A stretch of DNA of 17,220 bases, from contig DATDVC010000039.1 of the NCBI GenBank assembly GCA_036517695.1, positions 1 to 17,220 on the forward strand, given 5' to 3'. A program made the translations under genes and the position numbers. Below the pieces are notes generated by a model, which saw only the letters and a list, made by a program, of their open reading frames with translations, searched no databases and had not been told where the DNA came from. This stretch comes from DATDVC01 sp036517695. GTDB taxonomy: Bacteria; Patescibacteriota; Minisyncoccia; Phycocordibacterales; WO2-35-19. The number at the start of each line of letters is the position of its first letter. Within the stretch, counting starts at the first letter, position 1. Of this stretch, positions 1 to 7,111 are shown one piece after another.

Positions 1-60
1 CTTGTTCAGGGGAGGGAAAACCACCATACTTAAAACATCGTTAGTATGTATGCTCGCGTC

Positions 61-112
61 TTCCCTCACCTCAAACGAGGGGAGGGTGCCGAGCGAAGCG
101 AGGCGGGTGGGG
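61..112. repeat. GC-rich dispersed palindromic repeat, copy 1
   Basis: Seen: CCCTC and CTC arms pair with GAG and GGGAGGG around an AAAC loop (63-86). This is followed by a second imperfect palindrome (GCC, GAGCGAAGCGA, GGC, 88-104) and then GGGTGGGGTT. Read on the minus strand it gives AACCCCACCC followed by a CCCTCCCCTC hairpin. This resembles the flanks and stems of the elements at 9646-9685, 9889-9993 and 13915-13986. It lies downstream of the surface-protein gene, beyond its terminator. Grouping these as one family is inference from shared base pattern and shape; the copies are diverged. Confidence 0.55.
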
Positions 113-121
113 TTGAACACA

Positions 122-151
122 GCAAAAAACCGCCTTGCGGCGGTTTTTTGC
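122..151. terminator. Bidirectional intrinsic terminator
   Basis: A 13-bp perfect stem (122-134 with 139-151) encloses a TTGC loop. It has a GC-rich core (CCGCC/GGCGG) flanked by A6 and T6, so both strands show a stem followed by a T-tract. It lies about 58 bp past the stop of the surface-protein gene at 209 and is its obvious transcription end. It could also stop plus-strand transcription entering from the left. Confidence 0.85.
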
Positions 152-208
152 GAGCATTCTCGCTAGCCTAAGCTGTTGAGAATCACAAGTGCTCTGATTA
201 GGTTCGGA

Positions 209-2227
209 TTAAGGGAAGCTTACATCAGCAGTCTTCCAATCGTTCTCACCGTCCATGAAGTTAATGGTGTTACCACTAGCATAGAGGGCGTTGATGCCGA
301 ATGCGTAGAGACCAGATGTATGAGCAACTCCAGCAGTGTCGCGTCCTTGGATTTGGAAGGAAACAGGGATTGTAGTATCGGTTCCTTCAGCCAATGAACA
401 GCTGTTGGTGTATCCAGAAGTAGTACAGATACTATCAACTGTAAATGAAGTTGATGTTGCTGCACTGTCTATCTCACCCGCAGCAGAACCGTTCCTAAAG
501 ATATCGAAGCTTGTTGTGCTCGATACGAACGGGCTGGATGTAGACTGTGTAAGACCCAACATCTGAGCTGCACCGACCGCCTTGACCTTTAGGTTGAAGG
601 TGGCGGTAACAGTAGAGGTTGCGCCTGCCAACGCGCTTCCTTGAGGAGTACCGCTTGTGGTAATGCTCTTAGAAACGAGTGTGACTTCAAGGCCTTGATT
701 TCTTATACCTTGAGAGTAACCAGTGGCGGAACCGCTTTCGGTTACAGAATCACCTTGTGAGTTTTCGGTAACAAGAGCGCTAGTTCCTGTAGTAGAAGCG
801 CTGGCTACAAAGTTTGCAACTGTGCCGTTTGCGCTTCTGATATCAGCCTTAAGTGTCAAAGTCTTTGTAGTGTCCTTAGGAACTACATAGTCAAAGTCAG
901 TAAAGTTGAAGAAGCTGCCGCTTGCACCAGAGTTTACCAAGCTTGCGCTATCCAATTCTGTTGAACCTTCGTAGAGGTAAACTGTTGTTGAAGCGTTGGC
1001 GGCTCCAGAACCAGTCTTATCAATGTCAATTCCGATGTCAGTAATTTTAACATCATCCTTTTCAGCCTTAAGATCAAAGACCATAAGAGTGAGTTTGTCT
1101 GCCTCATCTTCACTTGCGCCAGCTGTAGCAAAGACATCATTCTTCTTAGGAGAAGAAGAGTTTAGAGACAAGTTCAATGTAGCTGTTTCAGCCAATTCTG
1201 CGCTGAAAGTAGTTGAGCGGTTTGACAAAGCAGAAGTAGGACCGTATTGGTCAATACCTGCTCCATCAACACCTCTGATTCCATTTCCAGGAATAGCAAG
1301 ATTGATAGAAGTCAATGTCGTCCTATCTGTTGATTCTATAGAAGACATGACATCAGCTTTCAAAACGATCTGCTTCTTGGTGTTCTTTGGAACAACAAGA
1401 TTGAAGCCGGTGATAGTGATGTAGTAAGTGCTTGACTCCTTCACAACAGTAGAGGAGTTTAGATCTGCAGAAGCAAGGACATTGCCATCTACGGTTACAT
1501 ACATTCTGGAATAACCTTTTGTATAGATCTTGCTGTCTGTTCCAAGGTTAACCTTAACTCTCTGGATAGCAATGTCAGAAGTTTTTGCTTCAACATTGAT
1601 ACCGTAGATAGGTGCCATTGAGTCACCTTCATATACGGTTGAAACCAATCCAGAGTTGTTTGTGGTAACTGTAAGAGTACCTTCTGCGCCAGGAGTGGTG
1701 ATACCTGTTGAACCACCAGTTGTGCCACCAGTTGGATTACATACGTAACCTACTGGGCAGTTTACTGTGCCTCCTGTTGTACCACCAGTAGTGGTGCCAC
1801 CGGTAGAAGCCATAGCGTTAACTCTAGCTCTAGTGATAGGGCCAAAGTAACCAACTGCTGGGCTGATACCTGCTTCTGCCTGGTATTTAGCCAAAGCAGA
1901 CTGCGTAAGATTACCGAAGTAGCCATAAGCTACTCCAGCAGGCATCTGAAGATAACCTTTTGATACCAACCACTGTTGAAGAGCGGTTACGTCAGAACCG
2001 GTTGAACCTATGGTAAGGTCGGTGTTGAATAATACTGCGGGACCTTGTGGAACTGATCCTAATGGAGCTTGTCCACCTAGCTGTGCTTGGAGTTGAGCGA
2101 TCATTGCAAGCAAGCCATTGATCTGGGCTGTAAGCTCTGCAGTGGTTTGAGCAGAAGCAGGAACTGCCATGCCCAAAACCATTGCTACGCTCACTGCGCC
2201 CGCGAACAATTTTGATTTCAATTTCAT
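209..2227 (-). CDS. Secreted S-layer-like surface protein with peptidoglycan-binding domain
   Basis: This 672-residue protein starts with a clear signal peptide (K-rich start, hydrophobic core 9-22, cleavage likely after ASA at 26). A Q- and A-rich helical stretch follows (27-52, TAELTAQINGLLAMIAQLQA). Residues 68-140 match the PG_binding_1 fold (LTIGSTGSDVTALQQWLVSKGYL, with two YFG motifs and ITRARVNAM). Next come a TG-rich linker (141-180, Cys at 157 and 163) and about 490 residues rich in Ser, Thr, Gly and Asn that look like beta-sandwich repeats. There is no C-terminal membrane anchor. CPR genomes commonly encode such proteins, and they are thought to be surface-layer components held to the wall by the N-terminal domain; the exact role here is inferred. 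It is transcribed alone, with its own promoter, leader hairpin and terminator, as expected of an abundant protein. The start is fixed by the signal peptide; no Shine-Dalgarno is visible. Confidence 0.85.
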   Translation of the reverse strand: MKLKSKLFAGAVSVAMVLGMAVPASAQTTAELTAQINGLLAMIAQLQAQLGGQAPLGSVPQGPAVLFNTDLTIGSTGSDVTALQQWLVSKGYLQMPAGVAYGYFGNLTQSALAKYQAEAGISPAVGYFGPITRARVNAMASTGGTTTGGTTGGTVNCPVGYVCNPTGGTTGGSTGITTPGAEGTLTVTTNNSGLVSTVYEGDSMAPIYGINVEAKTSDIAIQRVKVNLGTDSKIYTKGYSRMYVTVDGNVLASADLNSSTVVKESSTYYITITGFNLVVPKNTKKQIVLKADVMSSIESTDRTTLTSINLAIPGNGIRGVDGAGIDQYGPTSALSNRSTTFSAELAETATLNLSLNSSSPKKNDVFATAGASEDEADKLTLMVFDLKAEKDDVKITDIGIDIDKTGSGAANASTTVYLYEGSTELDSASLVNSGASGSFFNFTDFDYVVPKDTTKTLTLKADIRSANGTVANFVASASTTGTSALVTENSQGDSVTESGSATGYSQGIRNQGLEVTLVSKSITTSGTPQGSALAGATSTVTATFNLKVKAVGAAQMLGLTQSTSSPFVSSTTSFDIFRNGSAAGEIDSAATSTSFTVDSICTTSGYTNSCSLAEGTDTTIPVSFQIQGRDTAGVAHTSGLYAFGINALYASGNTINFMDGENDWKTADVSFP

Positions 2228-2239
2228 GATTTATGAATT

Positions 2240-2290
2240 CGTCTGAACTTCATTAGTTTATTCTAATTCTTTAATGAAGCTAACCAGACG
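2240..2290 (-). promoter_or_regulatory. Stem-loop in the 5' leader of the surface-protein mRNA
   Basis: Two stacked stems are seen: CGTCTG (2240-2245) with CAGACG (2285-2290), and CTTCATTA (2248-2255) with TAATGAAG (2272-2279). They are separated by a small asymmetric internal loop, with a 16-nt AT-rich apical loop. The structure lies 12 nt upstream of the ATG and, given the promoter call at 2303-2332, very near the mRNA 5' end. In other bacteria, 5'-terminal hairpins on outer-surface protein mRNAs (ompA type) protect the transcript from decay; the same role here is inference. Confidence 0.6.
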
Positions 2291-2302
2291 ATAAAACTTA
2301 TT

Positions 2303-2332
2303 AATTTAATAATTACTAATTTTTTCTTTCAA
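2303..2332 (-). promoter_or_regulatory. Candidate promoter of the surface-protein gene
   Basis: On the minus strand, TTGAAA (2327-2332) is followed after 18 nt by TAAATT (2303-2308). The region is very AT-rich, so other -10 choices exist (TATTAA, TAATTA). Transcription would start near 2296, just before the leader stem-loop, which supports the placement. Confidence 0.45.
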
Positions 2333-2339
2333 CTAGGCC

Positions 2340-2547
2340 AGCAGTCCCTTTAATCGACAAGAAACAAGCCAGCCGAGTTAATACGAATTTTACCGCTAAA
2401 CCACAGCCCTCTCAAATAGAACTTGTGGAAAAGTGGGTTACCAGTGCATGATTGCACGTTTTACCGCCACAGTCAATCCCGTGGCAAATTTCAGAATCTT
2501 AATCAAAAGACACAAACTAAGATGCCAAAATTCGCAACAGGAAAATA
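2340..2547. other. Gene-free stretch with small inverted repeats
   Basis: With the leader just described, this makes a 320-bp gap without a credible ORF. I see GTGCA-TGAT-TGCAC (2444-2457) followed by GTTTT, which could be a weak terminator for plus-strand reading. I also see CCACA (2401-2405) with TGTGG (2424-2428), and GCCAC with GTGGC around 2468-2485. None forms a tRNA cloverleaf or a known riboswitch that I recognise. A small structured RNA is possible but unproven. Confidence 0.35.
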
Positions 2548-3309
2548 TTAAAGCGCAACGGAATATCGGCTCCACCTCCGTTCCCCACTTTTTTTGATCT
2601 TACCTTCATTTATAAGACTTATAAGCTCCCTTTGAACAGTCTTCTCACTGCAACCAACGACATTTGGCACTATGTCTTTTATGCCAACTTCATTATGTCT
2701 TTTAATAAAATCCAAAATCGCATTTTTTCTTAAATCTTTTCTTTTATGTCCATTACCGTTCACACCATCTTTCTTGGCTTCAAATTGGTTATTGGCAACC
2801 CCATCACTAGCAAAATTACCGTGAATATTTTGCCCAATATTTAGAGCTCGCTCGACCGTTTTTACGGATTCAATATCTTTTTGGTTGTCCAAAACCGCAT
2901 CAGTCAAATATTCTCGTTGGTTAAAAACGTTTTTGATCGAGCCATATTTCTTGTCTTCAAACTTATCCGCAAATGTTTTTATATCGGATACAAAAGATTT
3001 AAATTCTTCTCTTAAAACATCTCCATTCATAGAAGATATCAGCCCGCTAATCGAGGCGATGTTCAACAGAGACATGAGTAAGAGTGATTTTTTTTCGATT
3101 TCGGAAAAGACCTCGCTTCCATCTACAAAATTTATGTCCTTTAAATTAACTGATAGGTATACTATCTCTAAGGACAAATTTTTGATCTTACTTTTAAAGT
3201 CTTCGTCTTTGTCCATTAAGTTGGATACAGCAAAGACGGCTGTCGCCAATCTATTTGACCTATTATATATATCGTTAAAATCTATGTTTTTTAAGGCAAT
3301 TTGATTCAT
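2548..3309 (-). CDS. Winged-helix (DeoR-type HTH) protein of unknown target
   Basis: The protein is 253 residues from the ATG at 3309; an in-frame GTG at 3321 would add MGIF. No Shine-Dalgarno favours either start, and I prefer the ATG. The first 130 residues or so look all-helical (LATAVFAVSNLMDKDEDFKS, LLLMSLLNIASISGLISS) with no family I can name. A polar Asn- and Gly-rich linker follows, then a C-terminal winged helix-turn-helix over the last 60 residues. There, KNAILDFIKRHNEVGIKDIV and CSEKTVQRELISLINEGKIK fit the DeoR-type pattern, with a basic wing (KKSGERRWSRYSVAL). The sugar-phosphate sensor domain of true DeoR repressors is absent. The N-terminal half may be a dimerisation or partner-binding module. 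A strong promoter and a palindrome near its start site hint at autoregulation (inference). The gene looks more AT-rich than its neighbours and is divergent from ftsK. Confidence 0.7.
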   Translation of the reverse strand: MNQIALKNIDFNDIYNRSNRLATAVFAVSNLMDKDEDFKSKIKNLSLEIVYLSVNLKDINFVDGSEVFSEIEKKSLLLMSLLNIASISGLISSMNGDVLREEFKSFVSDIKTFADKFEDKKYGSIKNVFNQREYLTDAVLDNQKDIESVKTVERALNIGQNIHGNFASDGVANNQFEAKKDGVNGNGHKRKDLRKNAILDFIKRHNEVGIKDIVPNVVGCSEKTVQRELISLINEGKIKKSGERRWSRYSVAL

Positions 3310-3360
3310 AAAGATACCCACTTAAATCGATTTATGACTTTTATTTTGTCTGATTGACTT

Positions 3361-3371
3361 AGACATTGTCT
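3361..3371. promoter_or_regulatory. Palindrome near the transcription start of the HTH gene
   Basis: AGACATTGTCT is a perfect 5-bp inverted repeat about one central base. It lies just downstream of the -10 box at 3377-3382, at or right after the expected +1, which is a classic repressor position. Related AGACA and ATGTC half-sites recur through the ftsK-HTH intergenic region. That it is an operator is inference. Confidence 0.4.
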
Positions 3372-3376
3372 CTTAT

Positions 3377-3405
3377 ATAATATACTGACTTATTTATATT
3401 GTCAA
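3377..3405 (-). promoter_or_regulatory. Near-consensus sigma-70-type promoter of the HTH gene
   Basis: On the minus strand, TTGACA (3400-3405), a 17-nt spacer and TATTAT (3377-3382) give a perfect -35, ideal spacing and one -10 mismatch. The predicted start is near 3370, leaving a leader of about 60 nt before the ATG at 3309. This is the best promoter in the window. Confidence 0.75.
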
Positions 3406-3447
3406 TAGCACTAGTTTTGTCTTTTTATGTCCTTCAAGTTCAATCCT

Positions 3448-3460
3448 ATTATGTCTTTTA
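3448..3460. repeat. 13-bp direct repeat shared with the HTH gene
   Basis: ATTATGTCTTTTA occurs here, about 70 bp upstream of ftsK, and again at 2692-2704 inside the coding part for the winged helix. Shorter relatives (TATGTCTTTT at 2671, TTTTATGTCC at 2743 and 3424) lie nearby. These may be binding sites for the HTH protein or simply AT-rich coincidence. Confidence 0.3.
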
Positions 3461-3528
3461 GGTGCAGTCAACTCTCAATCCATGCTTTTGAAAATTAATC
3501 AGGAGTCTGTGTTATTATTTATAACGTT

Positions 3529-5691
3529 ATGGGCAGAAAAAAAGAAAAGAAAGATTCTCCTTTAAAGTCTCCTGTTTTAAAAGAAGAAACGGTCGGGTGG
3601 ATTTTTGCCATCTCATTTTTTGCAGTATTCATCCTTTCCATGCTTGCATCAGTGGGCGCCGCAGGAAGTGTTGGAGATGCGGTGTTTAGAGCATTGAAAA
3701 TCCTTTTTGGTTTTGGATATTTCCTCATACCGCTCGTATTTCTTATGTTGTCAGTTTCATTTGCCAGATCAATAAAACATTCTTTCGACACAGCAAGGAC
3801 CGTTGGCACGCTTTTGTTTTTCTTTTCTTCTTTGGCCTTCCTTGACCTCACTTTCCCGGGCAGAGGCGGGTGGGTTGGAAATTTTTTGCATCAGCCACTT
3901 GTTAAACTCTTTGAGGAATACGCGGCTTCTGTTATTTTGTGCGCCTTCATTGTCATAAGCATACTGGTGATGTTTGATACCTCCATCAGACTTTCTTATG
4001 TAATTGGGTTGTTTAGAAAGAAAAAAGAAGAATCCGACCAGCCCGACATAGATACAAAAAAGGAAGCGAGGATACTAAGCAACGGAGAACCAATCGAGCT
4101 CTCAAAAGATAGAATGACTCCAACTGTTATCCCCAAAAAAACTACAACCACAGAGGAGGGAGATTTTGGCATTTTCAAAAACACCCTATTGCTGAAACCA
4201 TTTACTCCCCCACCCCTTTCCCTTCTTGAAAAAGATAGGGGCAAGCCGGAGGTTGGAGACATAAAAGCAAACGCCAACATCATAAAAAGAACTCTGCAAA
4301 ATTTTGGAATAATTGTTGAAATGGACGAAATATCGATAGGTCCTTCGGTTACAAGATACGCGCTAAAACCAGCAGAAGGAGTTAAGCTTTCAAAAATACT
4401 TGGTCTACAGAATAACCTAGAACTTGCCCTTGCGGCTCACCCAGTCAGAATAGAGGCCCCTATACCAGGAAAATCTTTGGTTGGTATTGAGATACCAAAC
4501 GTAGTAAAAACGACGGTTGGGCTGGCGTCTCTCTTGTCTCAAAGTGAATACACCAGTTCGGAAAAACCTCTCATGATGGCGCTTGGCAAGAGCATTTCCG
4601 GAAATGCGATATTTTCAAACTTGGCAAAAATGCCCCACCTCTTGATAGCCGGAACCACAGGCAGTGGAAAGTCAGTCACAATACACGCGATAATCAATTC
4701 CTTGCTATTCAGAAACTCTACGGAAAATTTGAAGTTTATAATGATAGATCCCAAGAGAGTAGAGTTGACGCAATACAACAAAATCCCACACCTTTTGACC
4801 CCCGTAATCACAGATGCAAAAAAAGCGATTTTGTCTTTGAAATGGGCAGCCAAAGAGATGGATAGGCGGTATAACGTGCTGGAACAGCACAAATCAAGAG
4901 ACATAGAGTCATATCACAAAAACATAGTGGCTCCACAACTTGAAAAAATTAAAAAATCTAGAACGCCAACAGAAGGAGAATCTTTCGATACTATGCCTTA
5001 TATAGTGGTGATAATAGACGAGCTTGCCGACATAATGCAAGCTTACCCCAGAGAGTTGGAGGCCGCCATAGTGCGTCTTGCGCAGATGAGCAGAGCGGTT
5101 GGCATACACCTTATACTTTCAACCCAAAGACCCTCTGTCAATGTTATAACAGGGCTTATCAAGGCCAATATCCCAGCCAGAATAGCTCTCCAGGTAGCAT
5201 CCCAATTTGACTCTCGAACAATCCTAGACACCACCGGAGCGGAGAAGTTGATGGGTGCCGGCGACATGCTCTATCTCTCTGGGGAAATGTCCAAATCTAT
5301 CAGACTCCAGTCTCCATATATATCGGAAACCGAAGTAAAGAAAGTGGTCGAATATCTGGTAAAAAATTCCTCGGAAGAACTCCCTGGCGACATAAGTTTT
5401 GAAGCCGAGCAGTCCAAAAATTCGATTTTTGAATCAACGTCTGACAGTGAAGACGCGGAAGATGACCTGTACGAAGATGCTAGAGAAGTGGTGGTAAACG
5501 CTGGTAAAGCATCGACTTCCTACCTACAAAGAAAATTGCGGATCGGGTATGCAAGAGCGGCCAGGTTGATGGATATATTGGAAGAAAAAGGTGTCATAGG
5601 ACCAGGGGAAGGGGCTAAACCTAGGGAGGTTTTGATAAGACCTGAAGGCGACATAGAGCCAGAAAACGAAAATTCTGATGAGTTGGTTTGA
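3529..5691 (+). CDS. ftsK: DNA translocase FtsK
   Basis: FtsK is a septum-anchored hexameric ATPase that pumps double-stranded DNA to finish chromosome segregation. At 720 residues this one is complete and compact, with a short linker like other CPR and SpoIIIE-type members. Four membrane segments are visible near 22-44, 56-78, 90-106 and 131-150. A polar linker follows. The alpha domain begins about residue 240 (VGDIKANANIIKRTLQNFGI). Walker A is GTTGSGKS (375-382). Walker B is VVIIDELAD (493-501, D497 and E498), followed by STQRPSVNVITGLIKANIPA, which is typical of FtsK. The C-terminal gamma winged helix starts near 647 (LYEDAREVVV) and contains YLQRKLRIGYARAARLMDIL, the part that reads polar sequences. 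The ATG at 3529 has no Shine-Dalgarno. A weak promoter (TTGAAA at 3488 and TATTAT at 3513, 19-nt spacing) would make the mRNA almost leaderless. The last 14 bp overlap the next gene. Confidence 0.97.
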   Translation: MGRKKEKKDSPLKSPVLKEETVGWIFAISFFAVFILSMLASVGAAGSVGDAVFRALKILFGFGYFLIPLVFLMLSVSFARSIKHSFDTARTVGTLLFFFSSLAFLDLTFPGRGGWVGNFLHQPLVKLFEEYAASVILCAFIVISILVMFDTSIRLSYVIGLFRKKKEESDQPDIDTKKEARILSNGEPIELSKDRMTPTVIPKKTTTTEEGDFGIFKNTLLLKPFTPPPLSLLEKDRGKPEVGDIKANANIIKRTLQNFGIIVEMDEISIGPSVTRYALKPAEGVKLSKILGLQNNLELALAAHPVRIEAPIPGKSLVGIEIPNVVKTTVGLASLLSQSEYTSSEKPLMMALGKSISGNAIFSNLAKMPHLLIAGTTGSGKSVTIHAIINSLLFRNSTENLKFIMIDPKRVELTQYNKIPHLLTPVITDAKKAILSLKWAAKEMDRRYNVLEQHKSRDIESYHKNIVAPQLEKIKKSRTPTEGESFDTMPYIVVIIDELADIMQAYPRELEAAIVRLAQMSRAVGIHLILSTQRPSVNVITGLIKANIPARIALQVASQFDSRTILDTTGAEKLMGAGDMLYLSGEMSKSIRLQSPYISETEVKKVVEYLVKNSSEELPGDISFEAEQSKNSIFESTSDSEDAEDDLYEDAREVVVNAGKASTSYLQRKLRIGYARAARLMDILEEKGVIGPGEGAKPREVLIRPEGDIEPENENSDELV

Positions 5692-6076
5692 AAACTTAAA
5701 CGATAGTGGCTTTAACTTAAAACGCTTTTTGGCGATCACTTCGATAGTCCTACTAATCGGATACGCCATATTCAACGCAAAACACCTCATAACGGGACCA
5801 TCTATAGAGATATTTAACCCGACAACAGAAGAGCTTGAGACAAGCAAAAACATTTTTGCCGTCAAAGGCAGAGCTCTGAACGTGACCATGTTGAAACTAA
5901 ATGACAGACAAATATCAATTGACACCGAAGGTTTTTTTGAGGAAAAATTGCTCCTTTCTGAAGGGTTTAATATAATAAACATAGAGGCCAGAGATAGATT
6001 TGGTAAAAAAACCCTGAAAAGTAGGCAGATTTATTATAAACCATCAAACGACGGGGAAAGTTTGGATAACACATAG
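5678..6076 (+). CDS. Single-pass membrane protein with extracytoplasmic Ig-like domain
   Basis: This 132-residue protein starts inside the end of ftsK (14-bp overlap in another frame), so translation is probably coupled. Residues 17-34 form one hydrophobic segment after a basic KR, predicting a cytoplasmic N-terminus. Residues 41-115 (GPSIEIFNPTT, FAVKGRALNVTMLKLNDRQI, FFEEKLLLSEGFNIINIEAR) match the beta-sandwich pattern of glucodextranase B-like (PF09136-type) domains: a short 'things to avoid' strand, then 'new function gained' loops, ending in EARDRFGK. No catalytic residues are evident. The stop is 3 bp before recA, so it lies within an ftsK-recA operon. A structural or scaffold role at the envelope or septum is a guess from context only. 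Confidence 0.8.
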   Translation: MSWFENLNDSGFNLKRFLAITSIVLLIGYAIFNAKHLITGPSIEIFNPTTEELETSKNIFAVKGRALNVTMLKLNDRQISIDTEGFFEEKLLLSEGFNIINIEARDRFGKKTLKSRQIYYKPSNDGESLDNT

Positions 6077-6079
6077 GCC

Positions 6080-7111
6080 ATGGTAAAAAAAGAAAAAGGT
6101 AACAAAAAAACGGAAGTAGAAAAAGAAACAAAGGGCGGATCTCAAGTACAGGACGCTATAAGAGAAATAAAGACCAAATTCGGAGATGACAGTATCATGA
6201 CCTTGGGTGAAGCTCCTAGGGTCGATGTGGGCGTTATACCCACAGGATCATTGGGGCTTGACGCGGCGCTCGGAGTAGGAGGGATGCCGAGAGGCAGGAT
6301 CATTGAGATATTTGGCCCAGAGTCAAGTGGCAAAACAACACTCGCCCTGCATGTAGTCGCTGAAGCACAAAAGCAAGGCGGTATATGCGCATTCATCGAC
6401 GCAGAGCACGCGCTCGACCCGGAGTACGCCAAAAGGATCGGCGTGCAAATAGACGAACTTTTAATTTCCCAGCCGGATACCGGAGAGCAGGCTTTAGAAA
6501 TAGTTGAGTCTTTGGTGCGCTTGAGTAAAATTGACGTAGTGGTCATCGACTCCGTCGCCGCTCTCACCCCAAAAGACGAAATCGAGGGTGAAATGGGCGC
6601 GCACCATGTAGGCAAGCAAGCGCGCCTAATGAGCCAGGCCTTGCGCAAACTCACCGCCATCGTTGCGAAAAGCAAGACCATTGTGATTTTCATCAACCAA
6701 ATAAGAATGCAGATCGGGGTCATGTTTGGTAACCCAGAAACCACTCCGGGTGGCAAAGCTCTTAAATTTTACACTTCGGTGCGTCTCGATATAAGAAGAA
6801 TCGCTCAAATCAAAAAGGGTGAAGAAGTTATGGGAGGCAGAGTGAGAGTAAAGGTTGTCAAAAACAAAGTCGCTCCCCCGTTCAAACAGACAGAATTTGA
6901 TCTTATGTACAACGAAGGTATTTCTCGCGAGGGGGAAATGCTCGCCCTAGGAGAAAAAATGGGATTGATCCAAAAATCGGGCTCGTCTTATAAGTACGGG
7001 GAAACTGCTTTGGGACGAGGTTACGACGCATCTCGCCAAATGCTCAAAGAAGATAAAAAGATAGCAGGAGAAATCTTAAAGGAAATTAGGGCTAGACTCA
7101 AAGAGTTGTAA
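6080..7111 (+). CDS. recA: Recombinase RecA
   Basis: RecA forms ATP-dependent filaments on single-stranded DNA, catalyses strand exchange and triggers LexA cleavage where LexA exists. The 343 residues are of normal length. A basic N-terminal extension precedes the oligomerisation helix (VQDAIREIKTKFGDDSIMTL). Walker A is GPESSGKT (79-86), and IDAEHALDPEYA and VVVIDSVAAL (Walker B) follow. Loop L1 is EMGAHHVGKQARLMSQALR, and loop L2 with its flanks is FINQIRMQIGVMFGNPETTP. The C-terminal domain is present, but the strongly acidic tail of E. coli RecA is not: it ends EIRARLKEL. It starts 3 bp after the upstream gene and its stop abuts the efp ATG. No Shine-Dalgarno or SOS box was recognised directly upstream, so expression probably comes from the ftsK promoter. 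Confidence 0.99.
   Translation: MVKKEKGNKKTEVEKETKGGSQVQDAIREIKTKFGDDSIMTLGEAPRVDVGVIPTGSLGLDAALGVGGMPRGRIIEIFGPESSGKTTLALHVVAEAQKQGGICAFIDAEHALDPEYAKRIGVQIDELLISQPDTGEQALEIVESLVRLSKIDVVVIDSVAALTPKDEIEGEMGAHHVGKQARLMSQALRKLTAIVAKSKTIVIFINQIRMQIGVMFGNPETTPGGKALKFYTSVRLDIRRIAQIKKGEEVMGGRVRVKVVKNKVAPPFKQTEFDLMYNEGISREGEMLALGEKMGLIQKSGSSYKYGETALGRGYDASRQMLKEDKKIAGEILKEIRARLKEL

Noticed and set aside
150..163. GCGAG-CATT-CTCGC hairpin as a second terminator
   Set aside because: Its stem is short, has no T-tract and overlaps the end of the much stronger hairpin at 122-151.
2340..2547. A tRNA gene in the gene-free stretch
   Set aside because: The inverted repeats do not form a cloverleaf and no T-loop-like GTTCRA box is placed correctly.
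3495..3510. AGGAG at 3501-3505 as ftsK ribosome binding site
   Set aside because: It is over 20 nt from the ATG at 3529, too far, and no nearer in-frame start exists.
4204..4254. Proline-rich TPPPLSLLEKDRGKPEV in FtsK as another translated repeat insert
   Set aside because: The DNA superficially resembles the GC-rich repeats, but this segment matches the normal linker just before the alpha domain of CPR FtsK proteins and forms no strong hairpin.
6142..6756. Open reading frame of 204 codons on the minus strand
   Set aside because: It is the complement of recA; the Pro-, Ser- and Cys-rich translation is a shadow of an unmistakable gene.
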